64,000 bases of DNA from CATOSK01 sp963665735 (lineage in GTDB: Bacteria; Chloroflexota; Dehalococcoidia; Lucifugimonadales; UBA3495). The DNA lies in the NCBI GenBank assembly GCA_963665735.1, contig OY762444.1:2046001-2110000 (forward strand). Direction: 5' to 3'. The translations under genes were made by a program, and so were the position numbers. Below, one piece after another: positions 17,035-24,793 of the stretch. The notes under the pieces were generated by a model. That model did not search any database, had not been told where the DNA came from, and saw only the letters and a list, made by a program, of their open reading frames with translations. The first letter of the stretch is position 1, and every line of letters begins with the position of its first letter.

Positions 17035-17982
17035 ATGGGAGCATACCTAGTCCGACGGTTGGCCACACTGCCGCTGCTGCTGTTGGGAATCTCGGCGGTC
17101 AGCTTCGCGCTGCTGAACGTGGCGCCGGGAGATCCCGCCGAGATGGCCCTGCGCCATCGCAACCCCGGCCAGATGCCCAGCCCGGCCGCAGTGGCAGCCA
17201 TGCGCGCCGAGCTGGGCCTGGATGCGCCCCTTCTAGTGCAATACACTCGCTGGATGTCCCGGGCGTTGGCGGGCGACATGGGCCGTTCCTACGTGACCGA
17301 GCAGCCGGTGGCAGCCCAGTTGGCGCGCCGCACCGCCCCGACGGCCCTGCTCACCGCGGCGGCCCTGGGGCTGGCGCTGCTGGTCGCCGTACCCGTAGGC
17401 ATCCTGTCCGCTCAGCAAAGGGGCAGCGCCTTGGATTCCGTCGTCCGCCTGGCGGCGCTGGTGGGCGCGGCGGCTCCGTCCTACGCCCTGGCCTTCGGAC
17501 TAATCATCCTGTTCGCGGTGAAACTGTCCTGGTTGCCAACCCTGGGCTACGGGTCGCCTGCCCAGATAGTACTGCCGGCCATCGCGCTGTCCCTGGCGCC
17601 CATGGCTCAGCTAATGCGACTGATACGGGCCAGTATGCTGGAAACCCTGGGTCAGGACTACATCCGCACGGCGCGGGCCAAGGGACTGCCCGAACAGACC
17701 GTCGCCACCGGGCACGCCCTGCACAACGCGCTGCTGCCGGCCATCGGAGCCACCGGAGTTAACCTGGGCTACCTGCTCGGCGGCGCCGTGATAGTGGAGA
17801 CCATCTTCACCTGGCCCGGCTTGGGTCAGTTGATGGTGGGCGCGGCGATGACCCGGGACTACCCCGTGGTCCAGGGGTTCGTAACTTACATTGCCGTGGT
17901 AGTGCTTCTGGCCAACCTGGCGGCTGACATTGCCCTCCGCATCGCAGACCCGCGCCTGGGCTACGAACGGGGCGAGGTTTAA
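17035..17982 (+). CDS. ABC importer permease, DppB/NikB type
   Basis: A 315-residue membrane protein with about six helices, beginning MGAYLVRRLATLPLLLLG, typical of DppB/OppB/NikB permeases. The ATPase-coupling EAA loop is visible as TARAKGLPEQTVATGHALHN. It follows the binding-protein gene by 41 bp and precedes the second permease by 6 bp. Together they form the membrane channel of a family 5 importer; no complete ATPase gene is found on either side. Confidence 0.9.
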   Translation: MGAYLVRRLATLPLLLLGISAVSFALLNVAPGDPAEMALRHRNPGQMPSPAAVAAMRAELGLDAPLLVQYTRWMSRALAGDMGRSYVTEQPVAAQLARRTAPTALLTAAALGLALLVAVPVGILSAQQRGSALDSVVRLAALVGAAAPSYALAFGLIILFAVKLSWLPTLGYGSPAQIVLPAIALSLAPMAQLMRLIRASMLETLGQDYIRTARAKGLPEQTVATGHALHNALLPAIGATGVNLGYLLGGAVIVETIFTWPGLGQLMVGAAMTRDYPVVQGFVTYIAVVVLLANLAADIALRIADPRLGYERGEV

Positions 17983-17988
17983 CGGATA

Positions 17989-18894
17989 ATGATTGGCAAT
18001 ACCCAAACGGTCAGGGAACGGTTCCCCTCCACCGTCATCCTCGGCGGTTCCCGACGACGCCGGCAGTGGACCCGGCTGCTGCGGGAACCGGGAACCGCCC
18101 TGGGGCTGTTTCTGGTGACGACCCTCCTGCTGGCGGGACTGGTGGCGCCCTGGCTTCCCCTGGATGACCCAACCCGTATCAACCTGTCTAACAGACTGCT
18201 CCCGCCGTCCCTGGAAAATCCTCTGGGAACCGACCACCTGGGCCGGGACACCTTCAGCCGCATTGTCCACGGCGCCCGTATGACCCTGCTGGCCGCCGCG
18301 GCCACCCTGGCCCTCAGCATGACCATCGCGTTGGCGGTGGGCATAGTGTCCGGATACCACGGCGGCTGGACAGACACGGCGTTGATGGGGGTAGTGGACC
18401 TGTTGCTGGCCTTTCCTTCGCTAATCCTGGCGCTGGCCGTGGCCGGCGCTTTGGGCCCCGGTCTGTTCAACGTGCTGCTGGCCGCCGGGGCCGTGTGGTG
18501 GGTCGGCCACGCCCGCATCATTCGCGGGATAACCCTGGGGGCGCGACGGATGGAGTACGTGACGGCGGCGCGGGCCGCCGGGGCTGGCAACCTGCGCATC
18601 ATTTTCCGGCACATCGCGCCGAATATCCTTGGCCCCATCGTCGTAATCGCCTCTCTGGATGTCGGCTGGATCATCCTGGGAATCGCCGGTCTCAACTTCC
18701 TTGGGCTTGGGGCGCAGCCGCCCACGCCGGAGTGGGGCGCCATGCTCAACGACGCCCGCCCTCACTTGCAGACCGCGCCCCGCCTGCTGCTTTTGCCGGG
18801 GTTGGCTATCTTCATCGCGGTATTGGGGTTCAACCTGCTGGGGGACGGCCTGCGGGACCTGCTGGACCCCCGTATCCGACGACCACGGGGCTGA
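17989..18894 (+). CDS. ABC importer permease, DppC/NikC type
   Basis: A 301-residue permease starting with ATG 6 bp after the DppB-type gene. It has the DppC N-terminal helix, the phrase LGTDHLGRDTFSRIVHGAR and the coupling loop region ARAAGAGNLRIIFRHIAPN, and ends LLGDGLRDLLDPRIRR, all usual for DppC/NikC. The operon would normally continue with one or two ATPase genes; here only a Walker A remnant follows immediately. Confidence 0.9.
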   Translation: MIGNTQTVRERFPSTVILGGSRRRRQWTRLLREPGTALGLFLVTTLLLAGLVAPWLPLDDPTRINLSNRLLPPSLENPLGTDHLGRDTFSRIVHGARMTLLAAAATLALSMTIALAVGIVSGYHGGWTDTALMGVVDLLLAFPSLILALAVAGALGPGLFNVLLAAGAVWWVGHARIIRGITLGARRMEYVTAARAAGAGNLRIIFRHIAPNILGPIVVIASLDVGWIILGIAGLNFLGLGAQPPTPEWGAMLNDARPHLQTAPRLLLLPGLAIFIAVLGFNLLGDGLRDLLDPRIRRPRG

Positions 18895-18990
18895 CCGGGG
18901 AGGAGGAAGCTCCTTATGCGCCAGTCGGTTCAGGCAAGTCCAGTCTTGCAACTTCGGTCGAATTCCTCGCGGCAAGAAATTCTTTCGGCA
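18895..18990 (+). pseudogene. ABC-ATPase Walker A remnant after the permeases
   Basis: Directly after the permease stop, one frame reads TGEEEAPYAPVGSGKSSLAT, matching the strand-loop-helix of a Walker A motif (GxxGSGKS-S/T) as in DppD/OppD ATPases. There is no start codon in a sensible place, no Walker B, no LSGGQ, and similarity ends within about 20 codons. Its position where dppD/nikD normally lies makes chance less likely. I infer a deleted ATPase gene. Confidence 0.55.
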
Positions 18991-19093
18991 GCGGAGACTG
19001 GCTGAAGATAGAGTTGATGCTCTTCGGCGGGGCTTTCCTGATTCTACTCCCTTGACCTTCATTGGTTGATGTTCTCCTCTTCCGGGTTGGTTC

Positions 19094-19321
19094 TTAGATG
19101 AAGAAGGGAATGGACAGGACGGCTCCCGAGAGTACGGATCCCGTTATCGCCGTCATGGCGTATATTGCCGCCGTCGCTTGCACCGGCACCCGCCATTTGT
19201 GAATGGTGCTGTCGGGGGAAATGGATATGACGGTGGGCGTGGTTACCGCTCCGGCGATTCCCAGCGCCAGGGTCAGGATGTTGAAGGTCGCTCTGGCAAC
19301 TCGGTTGTTTCGAGTTTCCAT
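19094..19321 (-). CDS. Small two-helix membrane protein, hypothetical
   Basis: A 75-residue product from ATG 19321, which has AAAGGAG about 8 nt upstream. Hydrophobic segments lie at about residues 10-30 and 50-74 (ATFNILTLALGIAGAVT; AIYAMTAITGSVLSGAVL), separated by a polar loop with SPDSTIHKWR. The frame is open further upstream but without a site. No family is recognised. It lies in the decayed part of the island, 32 bp downstream of another small ORF on the same strand. Confidence 0.5.
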   Translation of the reverse strand: METRNNRVARATFNILTLALGIAGAVTTPTVISISPDSTIHKWRVPVQATAAIYAMTAITGSVLSGAVLSIPFFI

Positions 19322-19353
19322 CCTTCTCTCCTTTCGCCCGTTGCCCGGGAGTA

Positions 19354-19512
19354 TCACGCCGTTAGTTCCATAGTTGCCAGGTCGAGGGCGCCGCGAGCGG
19401 TGTAGTGGGGTTTGCCCCGGCGCTCCTCCAGTGTCTCCTCCATGATTCCCCGGATCGGCTTTCCCTTGACTACTTCCAACAGCTTTTGCCGGTCGGTCTT
19501 TCGCTTTCGCAT
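19354..19512 (-). CDS. Small basic hypothetical protein
   Basis: A 52-residue product from ATG 19512 with GGAGGG 3 nt upstream (MRKRKTDRQKLLEVVKGKPI at the N-terminus). It is rich in Lys, Arg and Glu, with no hydrophobic segment and no recognised domain. It precedes the two-helix protein by 32 bp and could form a bicistron with it. Its survival inside a region of broken genes makes it uncertain whether it is a real gene. Confidence 0.4.
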   Translation of the reverse strand: MRKRKTDRQKLLEVVKGKPIRGIMEETLEERRGKPHYTARGALDLATMELTA

Positions 19513-19695
19513 AGTCCCTCCATGTCTGCGTGCTTGTGCCGGGATGCCGCTCGTTTCCCATAATACGGTGTGCAACCGCTTTCTTTTTTGTGGCGGGTAG
19601 AGTGTGGATTTGGACTGGCCCCGGCTGGTATAATTTCCTCCGTATCGGCCTGCATAATGGCTGCCGTAACAGTTTGTGCAGGGTGGTGATTCACC

Positions 19696-20294
19696 GTGTC
19701 AGCGCTCCTTGACCGCATCAGGGAAGCGCGTCAGTCCCTGGGCTGGACCCAAGAGAGGCCGGCGGCGATAGGGACACCATCGGGTCCTGGGAGCGGGGAC
19801 GGATGGGCCTGGACAAGCTCCGGGTCATGGGACTGGCCCACCTGTACGGCCGTCCCCTGTCCTGGTTCTATGACTACGAGGACGCCTACGTTTCCCCCTT
19901 GCACGAGGAGGCGGAGCTCCACCAGGCCAAGTCCGGCAGGAGTCGGGTGATTCCCTTGGTGGATGAGTCCCTGGCTCTGTTGAAGTCCCTGCGCGAGGAC
20001 GGCGTGCCGGAGTCCGGTTTCTTATTTCCCGGCTCCGACGGCGGCCCCCTGTCGCCTGGTGGGTTGTCCTACGCCTTATCCCGGGCCGGGGCGGGACTGG
20101 AGGGACTTCGTTTCCGCGACCTGCGGCACACTCATGCTTAGCTGATGTTGGCTGCGGGGGTTCACCTCAAGGTGGTCTCGGGGCGGCTGGGACACAGCAG
20201 TGTGGTTACCACCAGTGACATCTACAGCCACGTGCTGCCTAGTGGGCAGCAGGTGGCGGTTGAACGGTTTGGAGTTGCATGGAGAATCCGGTAG
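19696..20294 (+). pseudogene. Broken XRE-HTH/tyrosine recombinase chimera
   Basis: A GTG at 19696 opens MSALLDRIREARQSLGWTQE, the first helices of an XRE-type HTH. A frameshift near 19770 moves the rest (DTIGSWERGRMGLDKLRVMG) into another frame. It continues into the catalytic half of a phage-type integrase: GRSRVIPL, RDLRHTHA, then a TAG stop at 20139, then GRLGHSSVVTTSDIYSH with the nucleophile Tyr. The integrase lacks its N-terminal core-binding region and the first catalytic Arg. It is therefore inactive on two counts, and is the only recombinase trace in the island. Confidence 0.8.
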
Positions 20295-20404
20295 AATCAT
20301 GGAACCGCGGGGAATGACGATGCCCCTCCGGATACCCCGGAGGATGTTAAAAGGATGTCAAAACTCTCTTGACGGGTTGTTGTTGAACCCGTTTTCGTGT
20401 TCGT

Positions 20405-20480
20405 GGGCCGTTAGCTCAGCTGGCAGAGCACCGGACTTTTAATCCGGGTGTCGTGGGTTCGATCCCCACACGGCCCACCA
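20405..20480 (+). tRNA. tRNA-Lys(TTT)
   Basis: A 76-nt cloverleaf: acceptor GGGCCGT pairs with ACGGCCC, the D-arm is TTAGCTCAGC..., the anticodon loop CTTTTAA has anticodon TTT, and the T-arm contains GGTTCGATCC. The CCA end is encoded (20478-20480). It lies just downstream of the recombinase remnant, but no second copy of its 3' end was found. Confidence 0.97.
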
Positions 20481-20566
20481 AAGGCGGATTCTGCTGTTCG
20501 TTGGGTGGCTTGCGCGGGTGGCGGTGGAGGCGCTGGCTATTGGGGAAGTTCATGGTGCGAAAAGGA

Positions 20567-21355
20567 CTAGCGCCAATCATTTCCCGGCATTATGCGGAAC
20601 ATGAATTCGTCGAACATAGGAACTGTGAAAGCGGTATCACCGCGGCTTGGGCTCCACACCATTCCTTTGTTAATCAGCTGGTTGCGGGTAGGCACAAGTG
20701 ATTGGACCGAACGTTCAATCACCTGCGCTATATCCCCGGAACGGTGGGGGCCTTCGCCCAATTGGGCCATCGCTCGCAGGTATTTCCTTTCGGCAGGAGT
20801 AAGCCGGTCAAACCTGACTCGAAAGAAACTTTCGTCCAATCCGGCAATAGCCTGAACGGATGCAGATTCAACTAAAGACGCTGCGATGGGAGAACTATCT
20901 GCGACATCCCAAAGATGCTTCCCCCACTCTTGTAGGAAATATGGATAACAATGCGTTTGTGCGACTACCAAGTCAAGAGCGGCGTCCTCAATCTCTACTT
21001 CTTCGGCCCGCGCGGGATTGGCAAGCGCCAACTTCGCATCTTCCGGGGACAACGGCCCGATGACCGGGAAGTCGAAGCGGCGTTCAGCGCAGGATTTTGC
21101 TTTACCCATTCGGCCGCGGATTTGGGGCAACCCGGCGCCAATCATGGCAACCGGAAGCTGCCTCTGGGCTGTCCGGTGCAACGCCGTAATCAGAGCCGCC
21201 AATTCGCCCTCAGGCACGTATTGAATTTCGTCAAGGAATATCGCTACGCAACTTTCCTCGGCTTTGGCAGCAGCGCCAACTACTTCAATCAAGTCCGACA
21301 AGTCTGATTCCAAGTCCCGTTGTCGGCCAAGCCAGGTTCCGATACATTCTCTCTG
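20567..21355 (-). pseudogene. AAA-type ATPase lacking its Walker A domain
   Basis: The frame opens after a TAG near 21355 and runs to 20567 (about 260 codons). It begins inside the family (ECIGTWLGRQRDLESDLSDL), has a clear Walker B (AIFLDEIQY) and the C-terminal winged-helix region (LTPAERKYLRAMAQLGEG). The N-terminal roughly 140 residues with the P-loop (LRGVGKT-like in relatives) are absent. Relatives are about 400 residues and often sit next to mobile elements. Without the P-loop it should not bind ATP. A TTG at 21313 could start a 248-residue product, so some expression cannot be excluded. Confidence 0.7.
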
Positions 21356-21624
21356 CTAGGCCGCGCGGACTCTTCAATAGAATTTCAGGGGCTGCCGAAG
21401 TCTGACGGTATATGCCCAGGATGGCCAGCAAAGGGGAGACAGTGTACAAGGGTTGTAGCGGATATTGTATATTTCCGTGGCGTCTTCGGGACGATTGCGA
21501 AGTCCGCGCTTGGGATTTCTGGATTCCGGCTTTTGCCGGAATGATGGTTGTTGATGCAGGAGTGATGTTTCCAATGATGTTTGATGTTTTTCTTGGGGGT
21601 TTTCACCCTCACCCTCCCCCTACG
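21356..21624. repeat. Intergenic stretch with an R1 copy and the left half of a split R2 hairpin
   Basis: No gene is visible. An R1 copy (about 21513-21548, slightly diverged) is followed by 'tttcaccctcaccctccccc' at 21601-21620, the left arm of an R2 hairpin whose right arm is found only at 21887. Confidence 0.7.
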
Positions 21625-21886
21625 AACGCGTGATGCAAAATAAATGCCGACGTTCAACAACTGAGGAGGGTGGCGAAGGCCGGACCGGGGCAGCCAAAGA
21701 GCCGGTTCAGCCGAAGGCCCAGGTTCAGGGCGCACACCTGGGCCGCCACCCGGGGCAGCAACCCCCAGGGGGTGCGGGCCTGGGGATAGTCCGGGTGGAA
21801 GGTTCCTTCCAACCGCCCGTTGATGGTCTCCACCATCTGCCGCCGGCGATGATGCTGCCGTCGTATGTCAATTTGCATCACGTGTT
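21625..21886 (-). mobile_element. 262-bp IS-derived element with 15-bp inverted ends and a transposase C-terminal remnant
   Basis: Terminal inverted repeats aacgcgtgatgcaaa (21625-21639) and the complement of aacacgtgatgcaaa (21872-21886) match at 14 of 15 positions. Between them, minus-strand 21654-21881 encodes 75 residues including RRQMVETINGRLEGTFHPDY and RVAAQVCALNLGLRLNRLFG, the C-terminal end of an IS982/IS4-type DDE transposase. The catalytic core is deleted, so the element could move only in trans. It interrupts an R2 hairpin repeat. Confidence 0.75.
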
Positions 21887-22057
21887 GAGGGGGAGGGGAT
21901 ATTCACACAACCTCTGGCAGGGTCTTTTGATATGCAACCCTGAACGACCTTTCACCCAGGTCTGAAATCCCTCCCAAAAGACGACGCTGGCAATGGCAAG
22001 AATTTTGGATTCTTCGCTTTGCTCAGAATAACATACGGGGGTAGTGGGAGTGGGATA
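21887..22057. repeat. Right half of the split R2 hairpin and an R4 fragment
   Basis: gagggggaggggat (21887-21900) completes the R2 arm interrupted by the IS-derived element. An R4 fragment (ggattcttcgctttgctcag) lies at about 22008-22030. No gene is visible. Confidence 0.65.
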
Positions 22058-23524
22058 TTAGCGGCGGCCCAGGGCGCTGCTGCCTTCGTCCACGTAAACG
22101 GTTTCTTCCACCAGGGAGATTTGGATTTGCTGGCGGTAAACGCCGCCGGGGATTGGCCGCTCGGCGTTGTATAGTTCCACGTTCCAGTCCACCCGGTCAA
22201 CCCTGGGGCCGCCAGCCAGGGCCTCGCGGAGGATGCGGCCTTCCATTTTAATGCCGGGGTCTATTCCCAGCAGATGCAAAACCGTGGGGGCGATGTCGGT
22301 GTTGCCCGTCGGCGCGATTGCGGCGGCGCGTTTCTTGAAGTTGGGGCCGGCGGCGAAAAGGATGTTGTGGAGTTCGTGGGGACTCATGGAGCCGTGGTTG
22401 CCCTGGCCGGGGATTCCGCCGGTGGAATAGACCTGCCCGGCGTATCCGGCGGGGTTGGGACTGCCGTTCCAACGCATGGATACGGCGATTTCCGGGGCGC
22501 GGGGGCCTTCGGCGCCCACCAGGAAGGCGGGCAGCGTACCGGGCAAGGTGCCGGCGGCGTCGGAGGCCACCATCGGGCCGCACCAGGGTTGTCCCATCAG
22601 CCATTGGGCCAGCCGGTCGGCAGTTTCGGGGTCGCTTTGATGGACGTAGAACAGGGCGGAGCCGCCGTTGGGGGCCATTGCCACGCCGCTGGGTTGGTCA
22701 ACCGGGGGAAAACCGGCCCGGCGCAGTTGGGTTTCCACGTCCACGGTTTCCATGATGGTGGAATAGCCGTGGTCGGAAACCACCATGACGTTGGTGGAGC
22801 GATGGCGGCCCGACTGTGCCAGCCAATGCAGGAGGCGGCCAAACTCGGCGTCGGCTTCGCGGACGGACTGGTTGGACAAGTCGGAGCCAACGCCGGCGTC
22901 GTGCTGGGACTTGTCCGGTTCGGATGACCAGAGCAGGGCCACCTGGGTTTGACGTTCCGGGATAACGTACTCGGTCAGGATTTGGACGGCGTGGGCCAGG
23001 CGCGGCGTGTTGGGCCGCACTTCCGCCGGCCAGGGACCGAATCGTTGGATGATTTCTTCGTGAAGGCCGTCGGGAAGGGAAAAGTCGGGGTGGATGGTAG
23101 CGCCGCCGGACTGGTGCGCGTTGGGGTTGTGCAGGTAGGCGTTGCCGTTGGTGCCGACGCCGACGGCAACGTATTCGCCGCCGTGCCGGGAAAGGATGTC
23201 GGCCAGGGTGGGGGCCAGCAAGACCCGCACGGTCTTGGCCTGGACTTGGACAAGTTCGGGTTGCAGGGCGGGAATGACGCGGTGGGGGTCAAATTCGGGG
23301 ATGAGCAGGTTGTTGGCGGCGATGCCGTGATTGCCGGGAGTCAGGCCGGTGACGATGCTGGCGGCGTTGGCGCGGGTGACGGTGGGATAGACGGGATGGT
23401 GGCGGCGGAAGGTGACGCCGCGGGCGGCGAAGGCCGACAGGTGGGGCATGAGGCCGGGGTTGACTTGGGCCGGCTGGAGGCCGTCGAAGACGACGATTAA
23501 GACGGTGGGGGTGGGGTTAGTCAT
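22058..23524 (-). CDS. Alkaline-phosphatase-superfamily phosphodiesterase/nucleotide pyrophosphatase
   Basis: A 488-residue protein starting at ATG 23524 (a TTG four codons upstream is possible). It follows the NPP/type I phosphodiesterase pattern: metal Asp in VVFDGL (D14), nucleophile region VYPTVTRANAASIVTG (T50), then LLWSSEPDKSQHDAG with metal D and H, VVSDHGYS with D and H, and a final GNHGS His. There is no signal peptide, so it is cytoplasmic as annotated. It should hydrolyse phosphodiester or phosphonate bonds; the substrate is unknown. Its 3' 220 bp are duplicated at 11875-12100, and the ATG lies just downstream of an R2 repeat. Confidence 0.88.
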   Translation of the reverse strand: MTNPTPTVLIVVFDGLQPAQVNPGLMPHLSAFAARGVTFRRHHPVYPTVTRANAASIVTGLTPGNHGIAANNLLIPEFDPHRVIPALQPELVQVQAKTVRVLLAPTLADILSRHGGEYVAVGVGTNGNAYLHNPNAHQSGGATIHPDFSLPDGLHEEIIQRFGPWPAEVRPNTPRLAHAVQILTEYVIPERQTQVALLWSSEPDKSQHDAGVGSDLSNQSVREADAEFGRLLHWLAQSGRHRSTNVMVVSDHGYSTIMETVDVETQLRRAGFPPVDQPSGVAMAPNGGSALFYVHQSDPETADRLAQWLMGQPWCGPMVASDAAGTLPGTLPAFLVGAEGPRAPEIAVSMRWNGSPNPAGYAGQVYSTGGIPGQGNHGSMSPHELHNILFAAGPNFKKRAAAIAPTGNTDIAPTVLHLLGIDPGIKMEGRILREALAGGPRVDRVDWNVELYNAERPIPGGVYRQQIQISLVEETVYVDEGSSALGRR

Positions 23525-23722
23525 GGACGTTCCCAATTGGATGCCACCCCCTCCCTAACCCTCCCCCTGGTAGGGGGAGGGGATTTCTCACACACCCTCT
23601 CAGGTTCTTCGGATAAGGCGTCGTTGGCTGCGGCAAGGATTTTGGATTCTTCGCTTTGCTCAGAATTACATGGTTGGGGGTAGGTGGCGGGATAAACCCG
23701 TCACCGGCGAGGGTGTTGGTCG
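23525..23722. repeat. R2 hairpin and R4 fragment between the phosphodiesterase and gnd
   Basis: An R2 hairpin at about 23547-23583 and an R4 copy (aaggattttggattcttcgc) at about 23632-23672 fill this short gap. Confidence 0.65.
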
Positions 23723-24640
23723 TCATGGCTGGTCACCGCTGGGGCGGACGGAGTGGCCGCCGAACTGACGGCGCAGGGCGGCCAGCAGCCGACCGCCGAA
23801 GGGTTCTTCCTGGCGGGAGCGGAATCGCTGGAACAGGGACAGCGTTATGACCGGGGCGGGTACGGCCAGGTCAACGGATTCCTGCACCGTCCAGCGGCCT
23901 TCGCCGGAGTCGTCAACGTAGGACTGGAGGCTTTCCAGGTTGGGGTCTTCTTCCAGGGCGGACACGGCCAAGTCCAGCAGCCAGGAACGGACTACGCTGC
24001 CGTAACGCCAAGTGTCGGCGATTTGGCGCAAGTCCAGGTCAAACTCTTGCTTGGCGTCCAGAATCTCAAAGCCCTCGGCGTAGGCTTGCATCAGGCCGTA
24101 CTCGACGCCGTTGTGGACCATCTTGACGAAGTGACCGGCGCCCACCGGCCCGACGTGGCTGTAACCCTTATCAGAGGCCGGGGCCAAGGTCTGAAAGATG
24201 GGTTCCAGCCGGCGGAAGTCGGCGTCACTGCCGCCAATCATCAGGGAATAGCCCTGGGTCAAGCCCCAAACGCCGCCGCTGGTGCCAACGTCCATGAATC
24301 CCAAGCCGTGTTGGGCCAGCATTTCGCCGCGGCGGAGGCTGTCGCGGTAGTTGGAGTTGCCGCCGTCAAGGATGGTATCGCCGGGGGAGAGCAGGGGTAT
24401 GAGTTGGTCAATGGCGCCCTGGGTGGCGTCGCCGGGGGGAACCATGACCCAGACGGCGCGGGGCGGAGACAGGGCGCGAACCAAGGCTCCGGGCGACGAT
24501 GCGGCTACGGCTCCCTGGGCGCGGCTGGCGGTGACGGCTCCGGCGTCGCGGTCATAGACTACGATGCGGTGGCCGCCCAGCAAGAGGCGTTGGGCCATGT
24601 TGCCGCCCATGCGTCCGAGGCCGACTAAGCCGATTTCCAA
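23723..24640 (-). CDS. gnd: 6-phosphogluconate dehydrogenase, decarboxylating (YqeC-type short form)
   Basis: A 305-residue protein. It starts with TTG 24640, supported by AGGAG 9 nt upstream and by the immediate Rossmann motif GLVGLGRMGGNMAQ. Substrate-site segments GGNSNYRDS and DVGTSGGVWG and the catalytic HFVKMVHNGVEYG follow. Length matches the short tetrameric, often NAD-linked class rather than the 470-residue dimeric class. It oxidises 6-phosphogluconate to ribulose 5-phosphate and CO2. It is the last gene of a leftward sugar-phosphate cluster whose other members are pgi, tal and tkt. Confidence 0.92.
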   Translation of the reverse strand: MEIGLVGLGRMGGNMAQRLLLGGHRIVVYDRDAGAVTASRAQGAVAASSPGALVRALSPPRAVWVMVPPGDATQGAIDQLIPLLSPGDTILDGGNSNYRDSLRRGEMLAQHGLGFMDVGTSGGVWGLTQGYSLMIGGSDADFRRLEPIFQTLAPASDKGYSHVGPVGAGHFVKMVHNGVEYGLMQAYAEGFEILDAKQEFDLDLRQIADTWRYGSVVRSWLLDLAVSALEEDPNLESLQSYVDDSGEGRWTVQESVDLAVPAPVITLSLFQRFRSRQEEPFGGRLLAALRRQFGGHSVRPSGDQP

Positions 24641-24793
24641 GGTTTTTCGCTCCTATGGTTTAGGGATTTGGATTCCCGCTTGCGCGGGAATGACGGTTGG
24701 GTTGTTTTGGCCGGTTGTTAAGGGTGGGAATTCTGGGATTTCACCCCCTCCCCAACCCTCCCCCTACCAGGGGGAGGGGGTTGTGGGGGCTTT
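24641..24793. repeat. R1-like and R2 repeats between gnd and the DUF2090 gene
   Basis: A variant R1 (ggattcccgcttgcgcggga, about 24668-24695) and an R2 hairpin (about 24742-24782) separate the last two genes of the cluster, so gnd may be transcribed from its own promoter. Confidence 0.6.

Noticed and set aside
20405..20480. tRNA-Lys as the attachment site of the recombinase remnant
   Set aside because: No second copy of its 3' end was found in the window, whereas the phosphodiesterase 3' end is duplicated; the boundary evidence favours the latter.
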